DNA of 64,000 nucleotides, taken from Proteles cristata cristata. Lineage: Eukaryota > Chordata > Mammalia > Carnivora > Hyaenidae. This document shows, piece after piece, positions 34,750 through 45,743 of this stretch. The stretch's first letter is position 1, and each line of letters begins with the position of its first letter. The translations under genes and the position numbers were made by a program. Under the pieces are notes generated by a model that worked only from the letters and a program-made list of their open reading frames with translations, made no database searches and was not told the DNA's origin. The stretch covers positions 1 through 64,000 of the forward strand of contig JAESUZ010003404.1 of assembly GCA_017311185.1 (NCBI GenBank). The letters are read 5' to 3'.

Positions 34750-35160
34750 ATAATTAGGCTGAGAATCAGGACGTCGGGAATTCAGTGCCAGCTGAGCCTG
34801 GAAAATCACTGAACATCTATGGCCCTCCACAGCCCCACCTTTACACTGAGAGAGTTGAATCATGACCTCTGAAATGCCATTTCAAAAAATTCAATTTCAA
34901 AGAATGGCAATTTATAGCTGCTGCTTCATATTCAGGGAAGCAGTGAGGTGGAGTAGTGTGGATTCGGTTTTGGGGGCAGGCTAACCGGAGTGCTCAAATC
35001 TACACTCCCTCAGTACTAGCTGGATGGCTTCAGTGCACGCTTCCTCTTTGATCAAGAAGGGGTAATATTTACCTCTGCAACATGCTGGAAGGGTCAGAAT
35101 GTATGTAATGTGCCTGGCACACTGTAGGCACTAAATAAAGGTAGACACATTAAGTCTCTG
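34750..35160 (-). mobile_element. Two MIR fragments in tandem
   Basis: 34750-34880 has CTGAGAATCAGGACGTCGGG, GAGCCTGGAAAATCACTGAAC and ATGGCCCTCCACAGCCCC. 34935-35160 has GGTTTTGGGGGCAGGCTAACC, ACTAGCTGGATGGCTTC and AATGTGCCTGGCACACTGTAGG CACTAAATAAAGG. Each follows reverse MIR order; they are separate copies. Confidence 0.6.
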
Positions 35161-35639
35161 GTCAGTGATAAGTCCTGATAGAAAATGGTAATCTACTTGA
35201 CAAGGCCATTTCCTAAAACTCGGCTTGGAGAATGGCAGGGTTTGACTGCCAGTCCTTTCCAAAGGGTGAGCACGTACATGCAGGAGGACTCAGAGGAGGG
35301 AAGGAAGGATGAAAGCAGGGAGCTGATGACACACAGCAGAGGCTTAGAGGCCTGCCCGTAAAAATGACAACCAGGAACAAAACAGCATGGGACACAGGGC
35401 TTGAGGGAAGAAGGCATATTTTCAGTAAGACAGAGGACTACTGGTAGAAAAAAAAATACATGCTGAATTACTGTGATGATTTCATAACGAAAATAGAGCA
35501 GAGAGCTGGCTACAGTCGATGAGTGTCACTGAACGGAGGGCTGTGGCAATACCCAAGCCCATTTTCCTTTGCGGTTCTTACTCAGGGTTCAGGTGATCCT
35601 GCTCATGACGATCTCAAGGGCCGTCTCCCCCGACCCCAC
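35161..35639. other. Intron 1, unique
   Basis: No gene or confident repeat. Confidence 0.35.
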
Positions 35640-36060
35640 CTCGCTGTCTTCTAGGTTTACTCCACTCCACATGGCTCCACTTCTACCCCCGTAACAGGCT
35701 AAGCCCGTTTTTTTCCTTTAGCTCCTTTGCACTGTTATGTGTGCCTGGAACCTTCCACCAGATCTTCCCATGCTGCCTCATTCCAGACATGCAGGTCTCA
35801 CCAAACTGTCACTAAGTTCCAGAAGGAAGTCTTCCCTGCCCACCGTATGTAAATTTCCCCCACCTCCCAGTCACGCTCTATCCCCTTTCCTTGCAATATT
35901 CTTTCTAGCATTTATCATTATCTAGAATTGTCATTTTTGCTTACATGTTTATCGTATCTCCACCAAATTCGTCCTCCACCTGTGAGGACAGGACCCTGAC
36001 CCAATTCTGCAGCACTCAGTCCCCAGCACCTTAAACCAAAATGGGGCAATAGATGATGTA
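35640..36060 (+). mobile_element. L2 3' region
   Basis: GTGCCTGGAACCTTCCACCAG, GTTCCAGAAGGAAGTCTTCCC, ATATTCTTTCTAGCATTTATC, TTGCTTACATGTTTATCG, CCTGTGAGGACAGGACCCTGAC, CTGCAGCACTCAGTCCCCAGCA in L2 order. It ends about 300 bp before the CpG island. Confidence 0.6.
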
Positions 36061-37195
36061 GGATCGGTTGTATTCATCTGATGAACTTGTTCAAAGAAGA
36101 AACTAAAATGGTTAAAACTGCCATCCTTCTGGCATAAGGAAAGGTCCCCCAAAGTGACTTTAATGTCATTTCTTTAGTGCAGTTTTACGCACTGATGCAG
36201 TCTTAACGCTCAATGCTTTGGATAGCAAGACTTAAAGACAACGAGCTTTCATGAAAATACGACGTACTATATACGTATGTGCATAAGGTCCAGCACGCCT
36301 TTTCACTAGAGCCTGAATCCATAAATAAAGCAAAGGTACCACAAAAATTTGGTTTATTGAGATCCTGCCTTTATGAAGAGGGGCAGACGCGTAGACGGTG
36401 CACAGATGGGAACGGTCTTCCGGAGGCCCTGTCTACAGCGATGCTGGCGTAAACCGACCAGCCCAATTCCGTGCACCTGAGAAACGGGGCCCGTTACCCT
36501 GTTACGTCGCCACACGTCTCCGACTGCGACTGCGTCAAGCGCGGAGTTGGGCGACTCCGCCTGGGAAAGAGAACGCGAGCGACCCGGTGCGTAACCCGCG
36601 CGGCGACGGGACGGACGGGGACGTCAAGTCCCACAGTGTCCGCCCGCAGGCTGGACAAAAAGGCAACAGCAACAAAAAACCTTTCCGGAAAATCCTCGAC
36701 GAGATGCGAAAATATGGCCGGTACCGTGAGTGGGCAAAGCGGCGATCGGAGACGGTGGCCAGACGCTCAGGACCGGCGCTTTTTCCGTTTTGTTCTGCTT
36801 TCACACCGTTTTTCGTTTTTGTTTTTACTGAATGCACGAGGCGGACGGGCGACCTTGTCTGCACCACCCGCGCACCCCCAGTCACCACTCGGGGCGTCTC
36901 GAGGGCCCGGGGCGCCGGCGCGGGCGGGGGTCGCGGGGGGAGGGGCGGAGTGGCCGCCGCGGAAGCCACCCCGAGCCCACCCCGCGGCGGGCCGGGGGGC
37001 TCGGCCTCCCGCAGCCCCGAGGAACACCGCCGGCCCAGCCCCTCCTCCTCCTCCCGCAGGAGCGCCCGGCAGACACCCGGACGCCCGGGCTCCGCCTCCG
37101 CTCACGGGTCTCCCGGGAGCCCCGGACAAGCCCTCCGACCCCGGCTGACTCCGTTCTCCAGTCTGTCAAACAGGGTGACGAGAAAGCCAGCCTAC

Positions 37196-37380
37196 CTCGT
37201 CGGGCGGTTCCGGGCCGGCAGCCCCAGGCTGGCCCGCGGACAGCGGTCCCGCGGCGGAGCCCGCCGAAGCCCGAGCGGGCGGCGGGGCGGGGCGCGGCGG
37301 GGCGGGGCCCGGGACCAAGCCCGCAGGCGACGCGCAGCCCACCGCCCGCGGCTCGCCGCCCGCGGACCTCCTCGGGTTCC
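37196..37380 (-). other. STARD3NL: Predicted STARD3NL exon 1 (5' UTR)
   Basis: On the minus strand CGACGAG is followed by GTAGGC, the best splice donor just downstream of the CRE/GC-box cluster; the last exon base is 37196. No ATG occurs between 37380 and 37196 on this strand, so the exon would be wholly non-coding. Joining it to exon 2 gives GACGAG|GGATGG. The 5' end is a guess based on promoter elements. The donor choice is plausible but untested. Confidence 0.5.
37281..37308. promoter_or_regulatory. Clustered GC boxes (Sp1/KLF sites)
   Basis: Three overlapping GGCGGGGC-type units (37281-37290, 37296-37303 and 37299-37308) inside the predicted start-site region. Confidence 0.65.
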
Positions 37381-37387
37381 CGGCCCG

Positions 37388-37395
37388 TGACGTCA
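37388..37395. promoter_or_regulatory. Consensus CRE (CREB/ATF site)
   Basis: Perfect palindrome TGACGTCA, next to the predicted STARD3NL start. Full CREs in CpG-island promoters often lie within about 100 bp of the start site. Confidence 0.75.
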
Positions 37396-37401
37396 ACACG
37401 C

Positions 37402-37409
37402 TGACGTCG
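37402..37409. promoter_or_regulatory. Second CRE (one mismatch)
   Basis: TGACGTCG, 14 bp from the first CRE, also containing the GTCGAC palindrome. The paired spacing puts the two sites roughly on one helix face and a half turn apart. Confidence 0.6.
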
Positions 37410-37483
37410 ACGCACGGAGGCCCGTCGCGCCCGAGGGACCGAAGACCGGGCTGGGCCCGCCTGCCCCCGTAACGGAGCCAGCG

Positions 37484-37488
37484 ATTGG
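37484..37488 (-). promoter_or_regulatory. CCAAT box (NF-Y)
   Basis: ATTGG on plus, CCAAT on minus, in CGCCAATCGC context. It lies 75 bp upstream of the second CRE in the gene direction, the usual NF-Y position. A second inverted CCAAT is at about 37664. Confidence 0.65.
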
Positions 37489-37580
37489 CGGACAGGCCTG
37501 TCGATCATTCGCTGCCCAGTAAGCAACGCCGGAGGCGGGAGAGGGCGGGCTGGCCTCGCCGGGGATGGGGTGGGAATCTG

Positions 37581-38279
37581 GAATCCGACCTGGGAGAGCC
37601 GCGGGCCGGGTGGGCTTGGTCGGTGTTGTCCCTTCCCGTTTTTTGGGGGGCTGCTTCCCCCCTATTGGCGACCCTGCTTCTTCCGCCGTCTTCCAGTCTC
37701 CTGCTGGGGGTTTGGGTCCGGCTCGTGGAAAAGAGTCGTGGCCCGGGTTTCAAGACCCCTGGCACCTCGCCCTGAGCGCTCCAGGAATTCAAAAGTAGGA
37801 CCTTCCGTTTCTCTCTTCAGACGGCACCCCCACCCTGAATTCTCAGGTCCCCCAGACCCATTTAGGAGAGTTTTTCTCTGCGCTCCCGGCGCCTGTCTGA
37901 TACGTGGATCTTAGTAGCGGTCACAACTAATTATATTTGTATGTTTGGCCAGGACATTGAAGATCTTTTAGATATTTTAATTCAAATTACTTTCAAGTTT
38001 TAATTGAGCTTTTTACCAATAAATGCTACGGTTATATCGTTCAAATAATTGAAGTCTTGACTTCTGTAGTCGACAGAGTGAAGGTTCTTCCGCTACCGGT
38101 TTCTCAGGCACTCATTCCACCTCTCGGAGGCAGGCAGTGTTGCTGGCCGAGTGGTCTTCCAGAGACGGTCTAGTGCTATCATTAATTTTAAGTTGCCCAT
38201 AATAATAAATGTAAACATTACAAATTAGGCTACAGTCCTTCTCAGGCACTGATTCCAAACCCAGTCCCTATAGGATGGC
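37581..38279. other. Promoter-distal flank, no gene seen
   Basis: A short GC-rich shoulder (to about 37900), then AT-rich unique DNA. Open frames of 77-114 codons in the shoulder are compositional. No exon was recognised. Confidence 0.4.
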
Positions 38280-39365
38280 TGCTGTTTCCTGTGCATTTTC
38301 TTATGTGTAGGTATTTTTTTCCAACCAACTTTAAGACCGTTGAGATTTTTCCATATCTATATGTAAATGTACCTCATTCTTTTAAAATATGGCATTTTAG
38401 TCCTCAGAACCAATAGATACGATTTATGATTTCCTAACTCCTCATTATGAAATTCATTTTCTTGTTTTTCTATTAGAAGCATTCCTACCTTCGACATTAA
38501 GTGCATGCCCCTTTTTGAACTTATCCAAGCGTTTTCAAGGGTAGAAATACTAGCAGGTGAATGTATTGGCTAAAGAACTCGCACTTTAAATCTTCATAAT
38601 AGATTCCCTTCATTTGTCCTTTTAAGTAGCTCTTACAACTTACAGTCCTACCTGTAATGTGCAAGCAACTCTTTCCCTGCATCCTTGCTAACATTTTGAA
38701 AAGAAATAGAATTTTAAAAATTTCCTAAAATGAAGAGTAAGAACATTTTTGAAGATAACGTGTGCCAACGAAGTGCCGTAACCATGAATGTATGTCTTGG
38801 TAACAAAGCGAATGAACTGTAACCATTTCCTAGACCAAGATTTTAAACATGTACCAGGAATCTAGACTCTCTCCTGGTACTTAGTCATTGCTCTCCTGCA
38901 CACAAATAGCCACGATTCCGAATTTTACCACCAAAATTAGTTTGGCTTGCCTAAACACTTGTAAATGGACACATAGAGTGTGTACTCTCATGTGGCTCTT
39001 TTTGCTCAATAATATTTGTAACATTGATCCATATTTCAGAGTGTAGTAGTTTATTTTCATTTTTGCGTATACTTCCAGAATGTGCCTATTTATTCTGATA
39101 CTGCTTGACATGAGGTTGTTGGAAGTTGGGGTGGCTACAAGTGAATATTCTTGTAGCTCTCCGTTGACGCACATAGTTACACATTTGGTTTTGATATATC
39201 CCTAGGAGTAATATTACTGTGACACAGGATATGCATATATTTACTGTTGGTGGACATTGCCAAATAGTCTTTTGGTTTACTGACTTTACAACCCACTAGC
39301 AGTGAATGAAAATTCCAGTGCTCTACATCTTTGCCAACATTTGATATTCTCAGTTTTATTTTGTG
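38280..39365 (-). mobile_element. Old L1 3' fragments
   Basis: Two consecutive pieces. 38280-38700 (CCATATCTATATGTAAATG, CTTATGTGTAGG) and 38930-39365 (AACATTGATCCATATTTCAG, TCCCTAGGAGTAATATTACTG, GGTGGACATTGCCAAATAG, CTACATCTTTGCCAACATTTG). The second has the L1 'ATCCCTAGAAGTGGAATTACTG' and 'ACATTGCCAAATTG' motifs in minus orientation. The first is less certain. Confidence 0.55.
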
Positions 39366-39862
39366 TTCATCCTTTTTTCTTTTTTTCTTTCTTTTTTTTT
39401 TTTGTTGTTTTCAATTTTGGGGGGACAAACTGAATATACAAAAAGTTGCATATATTTAATATGTAAATCTTAATGAGTTTAGATATATGCATATACATGA
39501 TACCATCACCACAAACAAGGTAATCAACATATCCATCACCGCCAAAATATTTCTTGTGTCCCCTTGCTTTTGTGGTTGTTCTGGTTGGTAAGAGCACATG
39601 GCATGAGATCCACCTTCTTAACAAGTTTTTAAGTGCACAGCACCCTGTTGTTAACTATGGGCTCTATGTCATATGGGAGATCTCTAGAATTTATTCATCT
39701 TGTGTATAACCATCACTTTAAAATTCCCCATTTTCCCCTGGCAACCACCATTCTAATCTCTGCATCTGTGAGTTTGACTTTTTAGATCCTTCACATAAGT
39801 GGAATCATGCAGCATTTGTTCTTCTATGACTTGACTTATTTCCAGGCATAATGTTTTCCGTG

Positions 39863-40478
39863 GTGATGCGACGTCTCTGTTCCTCACACCAAACCTTGCA
39901 AGAACCCCACGCTGGGCGGGTCTTCAGTGTCTGCCCTGAGGATAATCATCGTGAGGGGACCACAAGCAGGTAAGAGGTGCTGCAGTGAGTATGGGCCACC
40001 TTCGGTTCCTTTCTTTGTGCAGCCCCACTCAGACATCCCCAGATCTGGCACCTGAACGCGAAAACTTCTCTGCTCCCTCCAGCCTCAGGGCCTGGAGACC
40101 CATGTTTGCCTAGGTGGCCAGGATATGTTTTGGCCCTGGATTTTGTATTCCAGAAATCCCTAGGAATGGTCTGGGCAAGACAGATGCTGTAAAGAAAAAG
40201 TGATGATTGGACTAAGCAAAACAGTGTCAGAGGACAGAGATGTCTCTGGTTGTGCAACAGGTCTATCACATGCCTTTTAAGCAATTAGAACTCGATAATG
40301 CAATCATCTGTTACCCAATTAAACTTTTAAGACCAGAAATGCACAGATTAGCGCTCTTTCTTTTGCCTGAAAGCAATTGTCACTTAGATGAAAGGACACT
40401 TAAAATAAAAAATAAATTCTGATAAAAATGAAGAGGTATAAATAATATTCACTCCTCCTTTTTAAATACTTGAAAAAT
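39863..40478. mobile_element. Unidentified insert within L1
   Basis: About 616 bp separate two pieces of the same L1 that are contiguous in the consensus (TTTCCAGGCATAATGTTTTCC before, GTCCATGCATG...GGATTTCC after). The insert begins CGTGGTGATGCGACGTCTC and is GC-richer at its left. It becomes A-rich near 40402-40418 (TTAAAATAAAAAATAAA). A 112-codon minus frame (39946-40284) and a 60-codon plus frame have no recognised family. It could be an LTR or a retroposed RNA; I see no clean target duplication. Confidence 0.5.
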
Positions 40479-41494
40479 GAGTCCATGCATGATGTCATGC
40501 ATGGTAGGATTTCCTTCTTTTTTTTTTTTTTTTTAAGGCTAAATAACATTTTATTGGATGCAGGTACCACACTGTCTTTGTTGATGGTAATTCGGATTGT
40601 TTTTAAATCATGAGTTTGATGAATCATGGCAGTTCAGATATCTGAGATCCTGATTTCAATTTGAATATATACCCAGGAACGGAATTACTGGATCATATGG
40701 TAAAGAAATAGAAAATATGAACAGACTAATAGACAAGTAACGAAATTGAATCAGTAATCAAAAACCTCCCCACAAAGAAAAGCCCTGGATCAGATGGCTT
40801 CTCTGGTGAATTCTATCCAACAGTAAAAGGATTAGCATGAATCCTCCTCAAACTTTTCCCAAAACTTAAAGAGAAGCAGTAGTTTTGTTGGTATAAGGCT
40901 CATTATACAAGGCCTACATTACACTGATACCAAAACCAGAAAAACACACTGTAAGAAAAGAAAATTGCAGGTCCATATTTCTGATGAACATAGATGTAAA
41001 AACCTGTAAATAAAAATCTAGGTGCAAAAATCCGTGACGAAAGTTCTAGCCATCAGAATTCAATAATATATTAAAAGGATCATATACTGTTATCAAATAG
41101 AATTTATTCCTGGGATGCCAGAATGCAAATCAGTAAAACGATACAGCACATTAACAGTATGAAGCATAAACACCATATGATCATCTCAGTAAATGCAGAA
41201 AATGTATTTGATAAAATTCAACATTCCTTCCTGATGAAAACTCTCAAATTAGGTATAGAAAGAATGTCCCTCCCTCTGCTGGAGGGAGCAGAGGAAGATC
41301 AGGAATAAGACAGAGGTGCCCTTTCTTACCACTTTTATTCAACTTAATACTGGAAGTCCTAGCCAGAGCAATTCGACAAGACAAAGAAATAAAAGCATCT
41401 ACATTGGAAAAGAAGTAAATTGTCTCTCCTTGCAGATTATACGATCATATATATAAAACCCTAATGATTACACACACATATGCACATGGGCACA

Positions 41495-41516
41495 CCACAC
41501 ACACACACACACACAC
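41495..41516. repeat. (AC)n microsatellite in L1
   Basis: About 11 AC units with a preceding CACACCACAC interruption. Confidence 0.9.
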
Positions 41517-42831
41517 CTGTAGAATGAATAAGTGAATAGAGAAAAGTTGCAGAATATAAAATCAACATACAAAAATGAGTTGCATTTCCATACACTAATG
41601 GTCAACTACTCAAAAAGGAAATTAGGAAAATGTTCTCAGTTACATTGACATCAAAACCAAAATGTTTCAGAGCTGATTGATTTGTACACTGAAAATGATA
41701 ATACACTGATGAAACAAATTAAAGAAAACATAAAGAAGTGGAAAGACACCTTGGGCTCATGGATTGGAAGTTTGAATATCATTAAAATGTCGATACTACC
41801 AAAGTAATCTGCATATTCAGTATTATTCCCATCAAAATTCCAAAAGCATTTTATACAGAAATAGAAAAATAATCCAAAAATTTATGGAACAGCCAAAGAC
41901 CCAGAATAGCCAATGCAACCTTGAGAAAGAAGAACAAAGCTGGAGGCATCACACCTCCTGATTTCATAATATATTACAAAGCATCCATAGTTAAAATAGT
42001 ATGATAGTGGCATAAAAACAGACTCAGACTAATAGAGCGTAATAGAGAGCCTGGAAATAAACCCACATGTATACAGGCAACTAATCTTCAACAATGGCGT
42101 CAAGAATACAGAATGGGAAAAAGATTGTTTCTTCAACAAATAGGGTTGAGAAAACTAGATATCCACATGTAAACTACAAAAATAAACTCCTACCTTACAA
42201 CATACACAAAAACCAACTCAAAAATGGATTAAAGCTTTAAGCATAAGACCTAAAACTGTAAAACTCTGGAGGAAAATGGTAAAAACTTCATGATGTTGAT
42301 GTTGGCGATGATTTCATGAATATATGGGTATGGCATCAAAAGCACAGTAGACAAAAGCGAGAGTAGGCAAGTGGGTCTACATCAAACTAAAGCCTCCTTC
42401 AGTAAAGGGAGAATGCAGAATGGAAAAGCAACCTAAAAACTGAGGAAAATGTTTGTACGCCACATGTCTGATAAGGTGTAAATTCCCCCCACCCTCTAAA
42501 ATGTACATAAGGAACTCCTACAACTATTTAACACAGAAAACGAAAACAAAACAAATAGCGCAATTAAAAAATAGGTAAAGGACTTGAATAGATATTTCTC
42601 CAAAGAAGACATGTAAATGGCTAATGGGATATATGAAAAGGTACTTAACATCACTGATCATCAGAGAAATGAAAATCAAAACCACTATGAAATATCACCT
42701 CATACCAGTTTGGGTAGATATTAACAAAAGATAACAAGTGTTGCCAAGGATGTGCAGAAATTAGAACCCTTGTATGCTGTTTTGTGGACATGTAAAAATG
42801 GTACAGCCACTGTGGAAAACAGCAGGGAGGG

Positions 42832-43115
42832 TTTTTCTTTGTGATGTTATACAGTCTGATGCATATGTAGGGTATCACGTTGTTGATTTGATTTTTCATT
42901 TCCTGGATGATAAAAAGAATTTAGCATTTTTTTCATATGTCTGTATGCCATTTGGGTATTCTCTTTTGTGAAATTCCCGTTCAAGTCTTTTGCCCATTTT
43001 AAAATTAGGCAATCGTCTCTTTCTTACTGATTTCTAGGAGGTTTTGCTGTGCTTTACATATGACTCCTATGACAGATATATGTATTGTGTATATTTTTCT
43101 TACTCTGTGGCTTAC
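42832..43115 (-). mobile_element. L1 ORF2 3'-region fragment
   Basis: GTTGATTTGATTTTTCATTTCC TGGATGAT, CATATGTCTGTATGCCATTTG, GTTCAAGTCTTTTGCCCATTTT, then TGACTCCTATGACAGATATATG: reverse L1 order. It abuts the inverted plus-strand piece with no spacer and looks like a separate, older fragment. Confidence 0.75.
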
Positions 43116-43667
43116 ATTATTATTACAAAATGAATCTTTGACTTACTAGAAGCTACTGTAAGTTAATACTTTCCTAGTTTCTGGACAATTCAAGGACTTT
43201 AGAACATTAATTTCATTTAACTCCTGACTTGGGGCTTGTTGTAATGTATTTTAATTTTATTAAATTTAAAAACCCAACAGAATATTATATTACTTTATAT
43301 AGAGAAATTTAGATTTAACCATATATGTATATATACATGCTTTACTTTGCCTTTTATTACTTTTTGCTTTTCGGGGATTACATTTGAAATTATTTCACTC
43401 TTTGTTAGAGTATATCTGCTCGTGATAAAAGTCTCTACTAGGTTATCTAAGGTGACATACCTAAGCTGTCTCTCCTGGCTATTTTGGTTACTCTCAGATG
43501 CAACTGTTTTCTTTTCAGAATTCTGGTTATCCTTGGTAGGAAGTTGGATAGTCAATTATTGCTCAAAATGGATTGAGCATGTTGACAAGTGTGAATAATA
43601 TTTTGGTGACCCTTAGCCTAGAATAGTGCTGTGCACCACAAGAAAAATATTTGGATGACATTGGTGA
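43116..43667. other. AT-rich stretch between L1 pieces
   Basis: About 550 bp. It is probably decayed minus-strand LINE sequence (TTTGCCTTTTATTACTTTTTGC, CTGTCTCTCCTGGCTATTTTGG) but I cannot prove it. No gene seen. Confidence 0.35.
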
Positions 43668-44559
43668 CAATGGTGGAGCAGGAAGCTCCAAAAACCTACT
43701 CCTCCATAGAAACATTAAAAAAAAATAAGCAAAATCTGTTGGAATCAACTCTCTGAGAAGTCTGGAAAACAGATAAAAGTTTACAACAACAAGCATGTGC
43801 TGCATCAAAGAAGAAGCAACTATGGATAATAAAATAGTTTTGGGTACATTTACTTGCCCTCTGCCTCATCCCCCCTCCTCCCCCCGCCTCCAGGCTCTGT
43901 AATTACAGGTCTTGAAGATGGCGGCCTGTGTTCCTAGTTGGACCCTGGTCCCTGGGTAGGGAAAGAACTGGGAGAAATAAAAGGTATCCAGGTTGGAAAA
44001 GAAGAAGTAAAACTATAGGTAGTCACAGGTAGTATAGCCCTATATATAGAAAATCCAAAGAATGTTTAAAAAGCCCTACTAGAGCTAATAAATGAATTTT
44101 GCAAAGTGGCAGGTACAACATCAACACAAAAAGTCAGGTATGTTTCTATACGCCAGCAATAAAAATATGAAAGTGGAATTAAGAAAAGAATTTTATTTAC
44201 TTAAGCACAGAAAAAAAGCTAGGAATGAATTTAGCCAATGAGGTGAAAGATTTATACACTGGGAACCATAAGACATTGCTGAAAGAAATTTAAGAATTAA
44301 GTAAATGAAATGACATCTCATGTTCATAGATTGAAAACTTAATGCTGTTAAGATGGCAGTACTTCTCAAAGCCATCTACAGATTCAATACAATCTCTACC
44401 AAATGTCAATAGTGTTTTTTCCAGAAAGGGAAAAGCTGATCTTCCAATTCGTATAGAATTACAAGAGGCCCCAGGTAGACAAATCAGTGTTAAAAAAAGA
44501 AGAACAATGTTGAAGAATTCATACTTCTTGGTTTTAAAATTTACAGCAAGGATACCATA

Positions 44560-44782
44560 GGGGCGCCTGGGTGGCTCAGTCAGCTGAGTGTCTGACTCTT
44601 GATTTTGGGTCAGGTCACGATCGCACAGTTGATGGGTTCAAGCTGGTATCCGGCTCCTTGCTGTGTGTGGAGCCTGCTTGGGATTGCTTCTCTCTCCCTC
44701 TCTCTCTGTCCTTCCCCTGCTTGTGTGAGCTTTCTCTCTTTTTCTCTCTCTCTTTTAAAATAAAAAATAAACATAAAAAAGG
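44560..44782 (+). mobile_element. CAN-SINE nested in L1
   Basis: GGGGCGCCTGGGTGGCTCAGTC head, diverged middle (CTTGCTGTGTGTGGAGCCTG), CTTTTAAAATAAAAAATAAAC end. L1 ORF2 resumes with GGCTACAATAATTAAGACAG. Confidence 0.93.
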
Positions 44783-44995
44783 CTACAATAATTAAGACAG
44801 GAATAGAGACATATAAATCAATAGGATAGAATTGAGAGTCCAGAATTAAACCCAAACATCTGTAGCAAAGTGATTTTCAAAAAAGATGCTAAGACCACTC
44901 AATAAGATAAAGAATAGTCTCTTCAACAAATCATGCTGGGAAAACTGGACATACATATGCAAAAGAGTAGAACTGGACCCTACATCGCTGATAGA

Positions 44996-45000
44996 TATAG

Positions 45001-45032
<32 letters not shown>

Positions 45033-45034
45033 GG
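44996..45034 (+). repeat. (GATA)n microsatellite in L1
   Basis: About nine AGAT units interrupting L1 ORF2 sequence, ending GATGGATG. Confidence 0.95.
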
Positions 45035-45743
45035 ATGAGGCAGATGTAATATTTCAAAAGGAGACAATAGTCTAAAGATAAGAGATAAAACCATAAAAGT
45101 CTTAGAAGAAAACATAAGGATAAATTTCTGTGTCCTTGGATTTAGAAATGGGTTCTTAGCTTTGACAGCAGAAGTATGAAAAACAACAAAAAATAAATAA
45201 ATTGGACTTCATAAAAATTAAACACTATTGTGCATCAAAGCATAGAGAAGACAGTGAAAAAAATCTCAGAATGGGAAAAATATTTGTAAATAATGTGCCT
45301 GATAAGAGTCTAGTGTCCAGATGATATAAAGAACTCTCATGACTCAGCAACAAAAAGCAACCAAGTGAAAAAAATAGACAAAGGACTTGAATAGACGTTT
45401 ATTCAGAGAAGATACACACTTGGCCAATAAGATGTGAAAAGATGCTCAACATCCAACAGTTATTATGGAAATAAAAAATCAAAACCACAGTGAAGTACCA
45501 CTTCACACCTACTAGAATGGCAAACAAAACAAAACAAAATAACTCCCTGAATGAAAATGGAAAATGAAACTAATAGCAAGGAATTGGAAAAATTGGAACC
45601 CTGGTCCATTGTTGCTGGGAATATAAAATGATGCAGTTTTTGTGAAAAACAGTTTGCCAATTCTCAAAAAGTTATACATAGTATGACCCAACATTTCTAC
45701 TTCTAGGTGTATGCACAAAATAGTAATTTAAAAAGATAGTCAA

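Larger units (their letters stand above)
1..37380 (-). other. STARD3NL: STARD3NL gene, 5' part (promoter-proximal exons 1-4)
   Basis: Extent of the recognised gene within the window. The three coding exons splice in frame to residues 1-127 of the late-endosomal MENTAL-domain protein STARD3NL (MENTHO), a partner of STARD3 in cholesterol-rich endosome membranes and ER contacts. All junctions seen are GT-AG. The family protein is about 234 residues, so roughly the last 107, including the remaining membrane segments and the C-terminal FFAT-like region that binds VAP proteins, are encoded off the left edge. The right boundary is the inferred start-site region in the CpG island and is approximate. 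The protein match is strong; the exact transcription start is inference. Confidence 0.9.
36380..37580 (-). promoter_or_regulatory. CpG island with STARD3NL promoter
   Basis: A sharp rise in G+C and CpG from about 36380 to 37580, surrounded by AT-rich DNA and free of SINEs and L1. On the minus strand the elements are ordered as in a TATA-less promoter: inverted CCAAT (37484-37488), two CREs (37402-37409, 37388-37395), GC boxes (37281-37308), then a good donor (37195). This fits a start site between about 37300 and 37380. The island extends 700 bp into intron 1. Divergent plus-strand transcription is possible but no exon supports it. Confidence 0.8.
39400..42831 (-). mobile_element. Old L1, 5'-inverted (twin-primed), with an internal insert
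   Basis: 39400-39862 is minus-strand L1 3' UTR (ATGATACCATCACCAC, CCTGGCAACCACCATTC, CATAAGTGGAATCATGC). It resumes at about 40479-40700 (AAGGCTAAATAACATTTTATTGG, ATACCCAGGAACGGAATTAC, GGATCATATGGTAA) after an unrelated insert. At about 40700 orientation flips: 40701-42831 is plus-strand ORF2 (AAAGCCCTGGATCAGATGGC, ACCAAAACCAGAAAAACAC, TATGATCATCTCAGTAAATGC, and so on to TGTGGAAAACAGCAGG). The outer end of the plus part and the inner end of the minus part are adjacent in L1, as in twin priming. All frames are broken. Confidence 0.85.

Noticed and set aside
36715..36735. Plus-strand donor-like ACC|GTGAGT in the CpG island, suggesting a divergent transcript
   Set aside because: No matching acceptor or exon could be supported. 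GC-rich DNA often contains such hexamers.
36398..37390. 330-codon plus-strand open frame, with overlapping 225-, 214- and 190-codon frames
   Set aside because: All lie inside the CpG island, on both strands and in several frames at once. Low stop density is expected from GC-rich DNA. The translations are Arg/Pro/Gly/Ser-rich with no domain.
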